Shown one piece after another: positions 28,164-36,320 of a stretch of DNA of 50,804 bases. The DNA comes from Nocardia carnea (GTDB lineage: Bacteria; Actinomycetota; Actinomycetes; Mycobacteriales; Mycobacteriaceae). The notes under the pieces were generated by a model, which saw only the letters and a list, made by a program, of their open reading frames with translations, searched no databases and was not told the DNA's origin. The stretch covers positions 1 to 50,804 of the forward strand of contig NZ_JARWPM010000348.1 of NCBI RefSeq assembly GCF_029869215.1, read 5' to 3'. The position numbers and the translations under genes were made by a program. Numbering within the stretch: the first letter of the stretch is position 1; every line of letters begins with the position of its first letter.

Positions 28164-29582
28164 TCAACGTTCCCGCAGAACCAGCGGAAGTCCACCTCGG
28201 GGCTGACAGGTCACCACATAGCGGGTTTCCACGCGGAAACCGTCACTGACTGTAAACTGGAAATTCCGAACCAGTGCGCTGACCACCATTTGTGTGACAC
28301 TCGTCGCCAAACGTTCGCCGATACACACCCGGCCACCTTTTCCGAACGGATAGTAGGCGTGACGCATCCGCGAACTGAACCGATCGGGCGCGAACCGATC
28401 TGGATCGAACGATTCCGGATCATCCCAGTATCGTGGATCACGATGAGTGATATGTGGGTTGAGGATTATCCGCGCCTTCGCCGGCAGCCGGTACGGGCCG
28501 AGCATATCGGGTTCGACGGTCTCACGGAACCAGATCGGGAACGGTGGATGCAGCCGGAATGCCTCATTGATCACCCGGCGCTGGTATTCGAGCTGGGACA
28601 GCTCGGCGAGCGTAGGTGATTCACCGGCCACCACCCGGTCCAGTTCGGCGACCGATGTCTCGGCGATTTCGGGGTGGTTGGCAAGTTCGTATGATATCCA
28701 TGTTGTTCCGGTCGCGGTCGTTTCGTAACCGGCCATGAACAGAGTGAATATCTCGTCCCGTAATTGCCGGTCTGTCATCCGCTCACCGGTCTCGCTGTCC
28801 TCCGCGGCGAGCAGAAGTCCGAGCAGATCCTCGGGACAGTCGCCGCTGCCGCGGCGTTCACCGATGATGCGATACACCTCGCCGTCGAGTTCGGCGACCG
28901 CTCGCCGATACACCGTCGCACCCGGCATCGGTAGCCGGTCCGGAAGGAAGAACGTCCAGACTTTCGATGCGAGTCCCGCGAAAACCTGTGAGGTCAGTTC
29001 GCGGAGACGCTCGGCGCGCGGACCGTCGATCGATGTACCGAACAAGGCACCGAGCACGATTTCGACATTGAGTCGGATCGACTCGTCGAGGATATTCACC
29101 GGCACACCCTGTTGCGCATCTACGCGCCAGCGAGCCACGGCCCGTTCGACGCAGGCCGCGATATGAGCCTCCATTGCGTCCAGCTGCCTGCTGTGAAATG
29201 CGGGCTGCATGAGCCGGCGTTGCCGCTTCCAGTAGTCACCTTCGCTGGTCACCAAACCATTGCCCAGCGCCGCCCGGAACGGCCGCATCATCGACCCCTT
29301 CGGGTAGTTGGCGGCGTTCGTCACCAGGATCCGGCGGATGTGATCCGGGTGGCTGACCACAAAGGTGCGCAGGACACCGGGGCCTACGCGGACCAGACCC
29401 TCGTGACGGGCCGCCGCATCCATGAGATAGGCGAAAGGGTCCCGGACCAGGCCGAGTCGAAGTCCGGCAGCAGGGATCTGTGCCGTGACCGGTCGCTGCG
29501 GATGTTCAGCGGAGCCGGTCGCAGCGGGTTGGGATGAACGAGGTTGCACTGGGCCGGCACCCGAATCGTCGCGTCCTAGCAC
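28164..29582 (-). CDS. Cytochrome P450
   Basis: The product is a 472-residue P450. The GTG at 29582 is chosen because a perfect AGGAGG lies 6 nt upstream (29589-29594). The oxygen-activating I-helix reads AGYETTATG (residues 284-292), the K-helix E-x-x-R is EAFR (340-343), and the heme loop is FGKGGRVCIG with Cys 420. It therefore appears fully functional and of the usual bacterial soluble or loosely membrane-associated length. It resembles the pentalenene-oxygenase/CYP110-like group by eye, but the substrate is unknown. The gene lies between the EspC-like gene and the left copy of the YbaB-derived repeat, outside the flanked island. No ferredoxin or reductase gene is adjacent, so redox partners must be encoded elsewhere. 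Confidence 0.93.
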   Translation of the reverse strand: MLGRDDSGAGPVQPRSSQPAATGSAEHPQRPVTAQIPAAGLRLGLVRDPFAYLMDAAARHEGLVRVGPGVLRTFVVSHPDHIRRILVTNAANYPKGSMMRPFRAALGNGLVTSEGDYWKRQRRLMQPAFHSRQLDAMEAHIAACVERAVARWRVDAQQGVPVNILDESIRLNVEIVLGALFGTSIDGPRAERLRELTSQVFAGLASKVWTFFLPDRLPMPGATVYRRAVAELDGEVYRIIGERRGSGDCPEDLLGLLLAAEDSETGERMTDRQLRDEIFTLFMAGYETTATGTTWISYELANHPEIAETSVAELDRVVAGESPTLAELSQLEYQRRVINEAFRLHPPFPIWFRETVEPDMLGPYRLPAKARIILNPHITHRDPRYWDDPESFDPDRFAPDRFSSRMRHAYYPFGKGGRVCIGERLATSVTQMVVSALVRNFQFTVSDGFRVETRYVVTCQPRGGLPLVLRER

Positions 29583-29940
29583 TGCAATCCTCCTGCCGCG
29601 AACGGCGACGTAATGCCTTGATATTGCGCTGTAGGCAGTGCCTGGAAGCATGCCCACAGCGACGATAGGCCGCGGTTGCGCAAGGGACCCGCTGTGCGAG
29701 CGGAATTTACATCCCGTTGTGCTAGGCGTTGCGATCACCGCAAGCCGCAGCACGCGGGCAAGACACCACTCTGATCAAAACCGGCCGCAGCCGAACTCGA
29801 TCAGCGCACCGAGAGCCCTTGACCTGCCGGCATCACGACGCGGCATGCTCCTCGAATCGGGCGTAGACAAGGACACAGGGGCCACGAAGTAGGCCATCCG
29901 GATGCAACAGCCACTGCGTAGGAGCCGGTCGGTGCCGGCG
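29583..29940. other. Intergenic stretch upstream of P450 (28.2-29.6 kb)
   Basis: About 360 bp with no convincing gene. It holds the ribosome-binding site of the P450 and presumably its promoter. A short minus-strand peptide crossing the repeat edge (containing SEARIVLTS) has a counterpart at the other repeat copy (near 38.6 kb), but it reflects the DNA repeat rather than a conserved gene. Confidence 0.5.
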
Positions 29941-30291
29941 GAGGTGAGGACTATCCGGGCTTCGGATCTCGATGCTTGCCCCGGAGTCGGAAGCACACAT
30001 GGTTCCCGGAACCACTGCCCTGTTCCGGGATGAGAGCTTTCTACACACTGGACGACCAGGCCCGGCCGCTACTGTACGGCTTTGCCTGGCCGTTGTTTCC
30101 TACTCGAACGTCGGTCCCTCGTCACCGCGCCGGTTACCGAGGGCAGTGCCTGCGGCCAGAATCCTGTCGCCACCAAGCCCGGCCGCGGTCCGCCACCGTG
30201 GAGCCGAATCCGGTTCCTCGGCTGTCGAAATATCTACGACCTCGGCGAAGTCCATCAAGATGTCTTCTTCATCCGCACGCGCCGAAACCAG
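29941..30291. repeat. Direct repeat, left copy (YbaB 3' end plus trailer)
   Basis: This roughly 351-bp segment matches 38601-38959 in the same orientation, at roughly 80-85% identity by eye with several small indels. Both begin at GAGGTGAGGACTATCCGGGC and end within codons of the YbaB-like gene. A 9-bp-stem hairpin (30004-30030, TCCCGGAAC / GTTCCGGGA) is kept in both copies. The longer hairpin seen in the right copy is degraded here. Confidence 0.9.
30173..30291 (-). pseudogene. Remnant of YbaB/EbfC-like gene 3' end
   Basis: The minus strand encodes SARADEEDILMDFAEVVDIS, the counterpart of SARPDEEDILMEFDEVVDIS at the C-terminus of the intact YbaB-like protein at 38840-39424. A 1-nt deletion relative to the intact copy shifts the frame shortly after, and the stop codon position reads TGG. 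No N-terminal part is present. It marks the left boundary of the island. Confidence 0.85.
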
Positions 30292-30380
30292 CGAGCGGGT
30301 GCACTGTACACGGACGCCCGGCGACACACTCTTCACCGGCTGCTGTGTCGGGCCGGTACCCAGCAGCCCTCCTGGGTTAT

Positions 30381-31604
30381 TCAGGCGGGCCGGCAAGCCG
30401 GGGGTCGCATTCCTGCCCATCCGAACGCCACGGCGAGGAGCCCGAACGCGCCGCACACCGGCCAGACGCCGGCCCCGATCGTGGTCCATACCAGGACACC
30501 GAGCGTAGGCCCGAGTGTCTGTCCCAACCCGAACACGGTCTGGTGGGCAGCGATATAGCGCGCACGCACAGCGGGCGGGAACGTCGAGGGATAGGCGAAT
30601 GTGGTGGGGCCCAAGATCATCAACCCGGTCACCGTCACCAGGGATGCCACGACAATCGCAGCGCCACCGTGTCCCGTGAGCGCAAATCCGGTGACGCCGA
30701 GAGCAAGAACACCGGCACCGACGGCGGCAGCCACCGGCGGACGGCAATACTTCACGTAGGCGGTGATTTTCAGCTCGAACAGGACCAGCACCGCCGAGCC
30801 GGTCGTCAGGATCGCGCTGTAGAAGGTCACCGAGTAGCCGTGGGAGGTCATGGCCAGCGGTAGCGTCGTGAAGATCTGAACCCAGATCACCGCGGTGATA
30901 AGCATCGACAGCAGGAACAGGTGGTAGCGGCGGTCGCGCAGGAGCACCCGGGCTCCGGAGGGACCCGGTGCCGCTCTGGGCTCCACGGGTGCGCCGGGCC
31001 GAGTCGCGGGCAGCTTCCGGGCCGCAATCACAGCAAATCCCAGGGCGGTGAGGGCGTCGAACCAGAACAGTAGATTCCAGTCGAGGACAATGAGCGCCCC
31101 CGCGATGAGCGGACTCAGCGCCGCCCCGATGTTGAAGGCGATCCGCTGCATCGAAAACGCCATCACTCGATGCTCGGCCGGCATGTGCTCGGCGAGCATC
31201 ACCGCCGCGGCAGGACGGTAGGACGGACCGGCGAATCCGGCCACCGCGACCGCCGCGAGCAGTAGCGGCGGCCGGCCCGTAGCGACGATGGCGGGAATCA
31301 CCGCCAGAAACCCGGCGGAACCGATCATGCCGGTGACGATTGTGGCGCGCGGGCCCAACCGCTGGGTGAACTCACCCCATGCCATTGTGCCGGCGATGGC
31401 GCCCGCGCTGTACGCGGTCGCCGCGAAACCAGCCAGGCTCATGCTGTATCCGCGCTGCGCTAGATACAACACGAGAAATCCCGTGACGAAGGCGCCGAGC
31501 TGGTTCACCATGGTACCGGCGAACAGATATCGCACCGTCACCGGCGTGCTTCGGAGCGTCGCGATGACGCCGAAGCGTTCGGACTGCACCGGCGGTGAAC
31601 TCAT
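30381..31604 (-). CDS. MFS transporter, probable product exporter
   Basis: A 407-residue integral membrane protein with about twelve hydrophobic segments. It has an MFS loop 2-3 motif region (GEFTQRLGPRATIV) and a central cytoplasmic linker rich in Pro/Arg/Ala around residues 195-220, typical of drug:H+ antiporter-like exporters. The ATG at 31604 with GAGG upstream is preferred; a TTG at 31643 would add 13 residues. The gene follows the HExxH hydroxylase by about 50 nt in the same direction and shares its operon with the peptide precursor, so export of the modified peptide is the natural inference. The substrate is not shown by the sequence. Confidence 0.9.
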   Translation of the reverse strand: MSSPPVQSERFGVIATLRSTPVTVRYLFAGTMVNQLGAFVTGFLVLYLAQRGYSMSLAGFAATAYSAGAIAGTMAWGEFTQRLGPRATIVTGMIGSAGFLAVIPAIVATGRPPLLLAAVAVAGFAGPSYRPAAAVMLAEHMPAEHRVMAFSMQRIAFNIGAALSPLIAGALIVLDWNLLFWFDALTALGFAVIAARKLPATRPGAPVEPRAAPGPSGARVLLRDRRYHLFLLSMLITAVIWVQIFTTLPLAMTSHGYSVTFYSAILTTGSAVLVLFELKITAYVKYCRPPVAAAVGAGVLALGVTGFALTGHGGAAIVVASLVTVTGLMILGPTTFAYPSTFPPAVRARYIAAHQTVFGLGQTLGPTLGVLVWTTIGAGVWPVCGAFGLLAVAFGWAGMRPPACRPA

Positions 31605-31653
31605 CGGCTGTGCCTCGGGCACATCACTTCTGCGGGTAGCCAAGTTGCGTGGG

Positions 31654-32676
31654 TCAGCTCGACGCGGCCGCCAAGGCGGCGCAGGAGTTCAGGACTTCGC
31701 GCCCGGCGCCGGAGAGCTGCCCGTGGTCGAGAACGACGCGATGGGTTTCGGTGAATTTGGTGCGAGTGAGGTCGATTGTCGCGCCGAGCACGGGGCTGTC
31801 GTAGTGCGGGCGTAGTTTTTCCAGCACATGAACGACCCGGCTGAGGATGAACGCGGCATGGTAGATACCCGACATCGGCCGGGGATCGGGGCGAAGCGGC
31901 GAGGTGTAACGCTCGCCGGCATCGTTGAGTACCAGCGGATCGAGAGTCATCACCGCGTTCAGTGCGATATGGGACGCCTCGTGAACGATTCGCTCGACGA
32001 AACAGGTGGTGGGGTCGGCGAGTTCACGGTCGCCCACAGGCGGGGAGAGATGCATCAGGCCGAAACTGCGCGGTGAGGAGACCGCGCGCAGGCCGCCGCC
32101 TTCGAACAGGCGGATACCGGCGACGAGCTCGTGGATCTCACCGGACATGGCGGAATCCGCATGGTGGATCAAATGCAGCGCGCGAACGACAGTGGCGGCG
32201 TGCTCGTCGTACTCGGTGGCAGGGAGCGGAAGCATCTCACCGAGCCGGTCGCCCGCCAGGCGTGGACCGAGCGGGCCGTACAGATAGTGCGCAGTCTCGA
32301 TATCGCATTCGTCCCACCGCATCGGCGACAATTCGAACTCGTCCGCGAACAGCCCGTCTTCCTCGTATCGCATCCGCAGTTTCGACAGACCCACCGCCAC
32401 CCTGGTGACATCCTGATCACGGACACCGGAGGAGATCTGCCGACACAGGCTGAAAACCACCGGCGCTATCCGCCGATCGATATCGAGCGCACCGACCGCG
32501 ACCGCAGCGGCCTCTGCCTGTTCGGGAAGAACCCCGGCAGCGGCGGCGAGGGCCGCGTGCAAGGTATCCCGCAGCTGAGTATTGATTGTCGTTCGCAACA
32601 GCCGAGCCCGGACCGGATCGGGTTGTGCCTCGAATACTCCGGACCCGGACTCCGCCGTCGTGGCGCTTGTGGCCAT
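31654..32676 (-). CDS. aKG-HExxH-type peptide beta-hydroxylase (HEXXH-motif RiPP modification protein)
   Basis: A 340-residue protein. Residues 228-236 read VERIVHEASH, giving the H-E-x-x-H iron site. This is followed by the family-typical segment YTSPLRPDPRPMSGIYHA (257-274), whose conserved SPLRPDPRP and following His mark the aKG-HExxH/'mod_HExxH' family found in RiPP clusters. Characterised members are iron/alpha-ketoglutarate enzymes that hydroxylate beta-carbons of residues in precursor peptides. The ATG overlaps the stop of the upstream 51-codon gene (TAATG), so the two are translationally coupled and probably made in fixed ratio. An MFS gene follows. Residues 1-220 are helical with no other motif I recognise. 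The family call is strong; the peptide substrate assignment rests on context. Confidence 0.85.
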   Translation of the reverse strand: MATSATTAESGSGVFEAQPDPVRARLLRTTINTQLRDTLHAALAAAAGVLPEQAEAAAVAVGALDIDRRIAPVVFSLCRQISSGVRDQDVTRVAVGLSKLRMRYEEDGLFADEFELSPMRWDECDIETAHYLYGPLGPRLAGDRLGEMLPLPATEYDEHAATVVRALHLIHHADSAMSGEIHELVAGIRLFEGGGLRAVSSPRSFGLMHLSPPVGDRELADPTTCFVERIVHEASHIALNAVMTLDPLVLNDAGERYTSPLRPDPRPMSGIYHAAFILSRVVHVLEKLRPHYDSPVLGATIDLTRTKFTETHRVVLDHGQLSGAGREVLNSCAALAAASS

Positions 32677-32831
32677 TACGCCGAGCGACCCTTGGCAAGT
32701 TTGCAAAAGCCGAACTGCGCGGCGCTCTGGACCACATCGAGCGGGGTGGTGGGCAAGGCATCGAACTTGGTGACGCCGACCTGAGCAGTATCGCGTGGTG
32801 ATGCGGGCAAACTGTTGAACGATGAATCCAT
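32676..32831 (-). CDS. Candidate RiPP precursor peptide (51 residues)
   Basis: A short gene with a strong GGAGG (32837-32841) 5 nt before ATG 32831, ending in TAA overlapped by the HExxH hydroxylase ATG. The peptide has a duplicated motif, FNSLPASPRD (residues 5-14) and FDALPTTPLD (23-32), and then a short tail ending QFGFCKLAKGRSA. A repeated F-x-x-L-P-x-x-P-x-D element fits a recognition or leader function. The last 15-19 residues, with Phe, Cys, Lys and Arg, would be the core. No signal peptide or transmembrane segment is present. No homologue is recognised, so 'precursor' rests on size, coupling to a peptide-modifying enzyme and an exporter. An alternative is a small accessory or regulatory protein. 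Confidence 0.75.
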   Translation of the reverse strand: MDSSFNSLPASPRDTAQVGVTKFDALPTTPLDVVQSAAQFGFCKLAKGRSA

Positions 32832-33203
32832 GACAACCTCCGGAAGAATCTGGTTTCGAACGGAATTCGATTGTTCTACTCGAAATCGGCACGCGCATCG
32901 CATCCCGGGGCATTTTACCGCTACTTGAGTAACTGCCACCGGGTGCAATCCGAGAGAAGTAGCAGAGGCTTCTCGCCGAACCTCCCGGTGAACCATCGGG
33001 AGGTTCTGCGCCCCGGACAGTCGGATTCAACCCGCGCGGCGAGAAGATTCAAAGAGCCGTAAAGAAATACAGCAGGTTCGATCGGATCCAGTGCCGCGGG
33101 CACGCACCCGGATATCGTGGCGCCAGCGGCGGGTCGCAACATTTCCTCGGCACGTCGACTACTTCGAGGTCGGCCGGCCGAGGTCGGCCGGAAGGGTGTT
33201 CCG
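32832..33203. promoter_or_regulatory. Divergent control region between the peptide operon and the Rieske/P450 operon
   Basis: About 370 bp separate the two divergent arms. It contains a perfect 10-bp inverted repeat, GAACCTCCCG / CGGGAGGTTC (32978-32987 and 32997-33006), with a 9-nt loop. An AT-richer stretch around 32880-32935 includes a TAAAAT -10-like hexamer on the minus strand. The repeat could be an operator for a regulator of both arms or a leader hairpin of either transcript. No regulator gene lies in the cluster. Confidence 0.55.
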
Positions 33204-34256
33204 GTGTCGGTTCCAGAGCAATTCGTCCGCTACGAGAACGCGCTGTCCTCCGGTCACGAGTTCCGGTTCGCCGGGGCCCTCGCGACCCGGGGTATCCAGA
33301 ACGCACCACCCGCATACCCGTACGGATGGTTCGCCGTGGCGTTCTCCCGTGAACTCCGGCCCGGTTCCGTGACGACCCGGCCTTTCATGGATCGCGAGAT
33401 AGTACTGTTCCGCACAGCATCGGGCGATGTACAGGCCATCGAGGCCTACTGCCCACACCTGGGAGCGCACCTCGGACGCGGCGGAACCGTCGAGGGCGAA
33501 GAGCTGCGCTGCCCGTTTCACGGATTCCGGTTCTCGGTCGCGGGGAAATGCACCCACTCCCCATACGGCAAGCCACCACCCGCGGCGCGCCTGGGTATTC
33601 TGCCCCTCCGCGAGATCTGCGGCGTCCTGCTGGTCTGGCACGGGCCGCCCGGACGGGAGCCCTGGGAGATCGGGCAACCACCGGCGGACGGCTGGCGGCC
33701 GCCGCGTACGAAGCGGATGCGATTCCACAGTCACCCGCAGGAAGTGACCGAAAACAGCGTCGACATCGGACATTTCGGTGTTCTGCACCGGTTCACCGAT
33801 ATCCGGGTCGTCGAACCGATGACCACCGATGGACCTTATCTCCGGGCTTGCTATGCGATCAAGAAACCCGTCCCGCTGCTCGGCGGGTTGCGCGGCGAAT
33901 TCCGCATTCGGGCCGACGGGCTCGGATTCTCTCTCGTCGAGCTCGCTCTCGACGGCGGCTGGGCAATCCGCCAGCTGGTATTGACCACCCCGACCGGCCG
34001 GCGCGGTGTGGACGCCCATATCGCCACGCTCCTGCGCAGACGCGGTGGGTCCGTGATCGCGCGCATCGTCCGGGCTCCGATCGAAGCAGTTCTGGAACGA
34101 ATCGTCCTGACGGTTGTCGCGGCCGAACTCCGCCGGGACCAGCGGATATGGGACCACAAGAAGTACCTGCGCCGACCCGCCATCGCGGCCGGCGACGGAC
34201 CGATCGCCGAGTACCGGACCTGGGCCCGGCAATTCTATCCACAGGAAGAGCAATGA
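33204..34256 (+). CDS. Rieske non-heme iron oxygenase (KshA / cholesterol-desaturase-like)
   Basis: A 350-residue oxygenase subunit. The GTG at 33204 is chosen because GGAAGG lies 8 nt upstream. The Rieske [2Fe-2S] ligands are CPHLGAH (Cys 83, His 85) and CPFHGF (Cys 103, His 106). The mononuclear iron site is NSVDIGHFGVLH (Asp 187, His 190, His 195). The C-terminal IWDHKKYLRRP...GPIAEYRTWARQFY pattern is typical of the KshA/Neverland (DAF-36) group that hydroxylates or desaturates sterols and steroids. No reductase gene is nearby. It overlaps the next P450 by ATGA, so the two are translationally coupled. The substrate could be a sterol-like or terpenoid molecule or the neighbouring peptide product. 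Confidence 0.92.
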   Translation: MSVPEQFVRYENALSSGHEFRFAGALATRGIQNAPPAYPYGWFAVAFSRELRPGSVTTRPFMDREIVLFRTASGDVQAIEAYCPHLGAHLGRGGTVEGEELRCPFHGFRFSVAGKCTHSPYGKPPPAARLGILPLREICGVLLVWHGPPGREPWEIGQPPADGWRPPRTKRMRFHSHPQEVTENSVDIGHFGVLHRFTDIRVVEPMTTDGPYLRACYAIKKPVPLLGGLRGEFRIRADGLGFSLVELALDGGWAIRQLVLTTPTGRRGVDAHIATLLRRRGGSVIARIVRAPIEAVLERIVLTVVAAELRRDQRIWDHKKYLRRPAIAAGDGPIAEYRTWARQFYPQEEQ

Positions 34257-35656
34257 CACGTACAGCATGGGTTTCGGCGGCCGGCGTCGCCGCAGCCGCC
34301 GCGGTAACGAAGTATTGGTTCTGGCTGCGCCGCCCGACACCCACACCGCCGGGTACGGTCGCCGCGCCCATCGCCTGGGCAGGGGCGGACAACATCCCGG
34401 TCATCGGCATCGTCACCCGGCTCGCGTCGGTGATCACGGACCCGCTCGGGTTGGTTATCCGCAACCGCGCCCGGTACGGCGACGTATTCACCCTGCGGGT
34501 GCCGAGTATCTATGACTTCACCTTCCTACTCGGTGACGAGCATTATCGGCGGGTGCTGGCACTGCCCACCGACCACGCCGGTGTCGGCGAGGTCCTGCAT
34601 CGGGTACCGACCGTCGGATATTGGTTCCCGCGCGAGAAGTCCGGCCCCGAAAGCCTCCAGCGGCTGATACTCGCCGGGCGACGCGGGATGGCCGAAATGC
34701 TGCCGGCCGCCCGGGTCGACGCGGTACCGGAACTTGCGGCCGAAGTCGTCCGGCGGCGAACGGCGAACTGGGCCGACTCGGTCGACCTCACCGAGGTCCT
34801 ACATCCGATCGTCTACGAAGTCTGTGGCCGGTACTTCGCCGGTGACGAGTTCTGGGATGCGCTCGGCCCGCGGCTGACGCGGTACTACCGCCATATCGGC
34901 GACGGAATCGACATACCGCGCACAACCCTGTCCATCACGCCGTACCACTATGTGATGCCCGAATTCCGGTCCACCCGCGGACTGTTCCGGATGCTGCGCA
35001 ACGAACTACCCGGGTTCTCCGCCGAGGGTTCGCCGCTGTTGCAGACCGTGTCGGCCATGAATGTGGACGATGCCCCGCTTTCCGAGAAGGACCGCAGGTG
35101 GATGGTCATGTACGTGCTCTGGAACGCCATGGTGTACCCCGGGACCTACACGTACTGGGCGCTGGTCGACATCCTGACCCGCCCCGAATTGTGCGCGCGT
35201 ATCCAGTCGCTGAGCAACAGGGAACAACGGCGCGAACTCATCCGGAACTGCTTCACCGAATCGGTGCGTATGCATCCCGTGTCCTCGCTCATCCGCTATC
35301 TCGAGAAACCATACGAGTTCGAAAGCGACGGCCGGACCTACCACATACCGGCCGGACAGGCCGTCGGTGTCTTTCCCGGGACACTCAACCGTGACAGGCA
35401 CCGTATCCCCGGTGATCCCGACTCCTACGATCCGGACCGGTACACCCGACCGCCGAAACCCCAGCCGGCGACCTTCGGCCGCGGGCCGTTCGGTTGTATC
35501 GCACAGCATTTCAGCGAGACGGTCGCCACCTCGGTGATCGACGAACTGCTGCAGCGATTCGAGCTGCGCGTAACCGGCCGGCTGCCGGTACGCCGGGAAA
35601 GAATCCACCAGACCTATCCGAACGGCCCTTTACGCACCCTGGTGACCGCCCGATAG
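34253..35656 (+). CDS. Divergent, N-terminally anchored cytochrome P450 with non-canonical I-helix
   Basis: A 467-residue protein. The ATG overlaps the Rieske stop (ATGA), with AGGAAGAG just upstream. Residues 5-26 form a hydrophobic helix followed by LRRP, like the membrane anchor of eukaryotic microsomal P450s and rare in bacteria. K-helix: ESVR (336-339). Heme loop: FGRGPFGCIA (408-417, Cys 415), where the usual Arg/His before the Cys is Phe and the Gly after it is Ala. The I-helix (about 284-303) reads NAMVYPGTYTYWAL and lacks the A-G-x-(D/E)-T-T acid-alcohol pair, as in CYP7/CYP8-type enzymes and P450s that isomerise or dehydrate rather than hydroxylate. It probably acts together with the Rieske protein and the SRPBCC protein. 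Confidence 0.88.
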   Translation: MTRTAWVSAAGVAAAAAVTKYWFWLRRPTPTPPGTVAAPIAWAGADNIPVIGIVTRLASVITDPLGLVIRNRARYGDVFTLRVPSIYDFTFLLGDEHYRRVLALPTDHAGVGEVLHRVPTVGYWFPREKSGPESLQRLILAGRRGMAEMLPAARVDAVPELAAEVVRRRTANWADSVDLTEVLHPIVYEVCGRYFAGDEFWDALGPRLTRYYRHIGDGIDIPRTTLSITPYHYVMPEFRSTRGLFRMLRNELPGFSAEGSPLLQTVSAMNVDDAPLSEKDRRWMVMYVLWNAMVYPGTYTYWALVDILTRPELCARIQSLSNREQRRELIRNCFTESVRMHPVSSLIRYLEKPYEFESDGRTYHIPAGQAVGVFPGTLNRDRHRIPGDPDSYDPDRYTRPPKPQPATFGRGPFGCIAQHFSETVATSVIDELLQRFELRVTGRLPVRRERIHQTYPNGPLRTLVTAR

Positions 35657-35680
35657 TAGTCCGCGAATTCTGGAGTGCGC

Positions 35681-36121
35681 ATGATGCCCGTAGTCGAGAT
35701 CGACACCTGGATCGATATCGCCGCACCACCCGAGAAGGTGTGGCACATACTGTCCGATTTCTCCAGCTACAGCGAATGGAATCCATTCTTCGTCGACGCG
35801 CTGGGCCAGGCCCGGCCGGGCCGGGAACTGATTCTCTACACACGGTTCTCGGCCCGGTTCGATCCCCGGCCGTTTACCGTGATCGTCCGGGAGGCCGACG
35901 CTCCCCACCGGCTGCACTGGGGCGGGCGGCTGGGGATTGCGCACCTCGCCGACGGCCGGCACGGATTCGACCTCACTCCCCTCCCGGATGGCACCCGAAT
36001 GCGTCACCACAGCCGGCATCACGGGCTGGCCATTCCCCTGGTCCGCCCACTGATGCTCCGGTTGAAGCCCCGGTACCACGATCTCAACGAAGCGCTGCGG
36101 CAGCGGGCCGAGGATCACTGA
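35681..36121 (+). CDS. SRPBCC (START-like) domain protein
   Basis: A 146-residue protein starting at ATG 35681, with TGGAG 5 nt upstream and 24 nt after the P450 stop. The fold signature is VVEIDTWIDIAAPPEKVWHILSDF followed by YSEWNPF, standard for SRPBCC/polyketide-cyclase-like proteins that bind hydrophobic ligands. The C-terminal helix is long and basic. In this operon it may bind, cyclise or dehydrate the oxidised product of the Rieske and P450 enzymes; this is inferred from position only. Confidence 0.85.
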   Translation: MMPVVEIDTWIDIAAPPEKVWHILSDFSSYSEWNPFFVDALGQARPGRELILYTRFSARFDPRPFTVIVREADAPHRLHWGGRLGIAHLADGRHGFDLTPLPDGTRMRHHSRHHGLAIPLVRPLMLRLKPRYHDLNEALRQRAEDH

Positions 36122-36164
36122 CACCTCGCCCTGCCTTGTCCGACACCGATTCGGCGGCGACGCT

Positions 36165-36320
36165 GCAGGAGCCTTCGACGCCAATGCCTGGCGTATCCAC
36201 ACATCCAGGGCCGGAGGGGCGACTTCCGCTGGCAACACAAGAATCAGTCACCGAAGTCAACGGCCGGCACCCCGCGGCGCTGCCGCCGAGGTTCACTCCG
36301 GGGTGGGCGGCCACCGTGAT
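36165..36320 (-). pseudogene. Decayed fragment of a giant-effector A module
   Basis: The minus strand reads LILVLPAEVAPPALDVWIRQAL, matching LILVLPPEADDPVLDVWVRQAL of the A module of repeat unit 2 (about 21.2-21.4 kb). The similarity continues weakly toward the W-G anchor with indels and frame breaks, and stops on both sides. It is in the same orientation as the giant gene but lies 8.7 kb upstream of its start, between two P450 operons. Confidence 0.8.

Noticed and set aside
28164..29753. Longer start for the left P450 (GTG at 29753)
   Set aside because: The extra 57 residues are low-complexity and the GTG at 29582 has a perfect AGGAGG at ideal spacing.
29775..29996. Minus-strand peptide with SEARIVLTS shared with 38.6 kb
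   Set aside because: The shared peptide is explained by the DNA repeat; outside the repeat the two sequences differ and no start or ribosome-binding site stands out.
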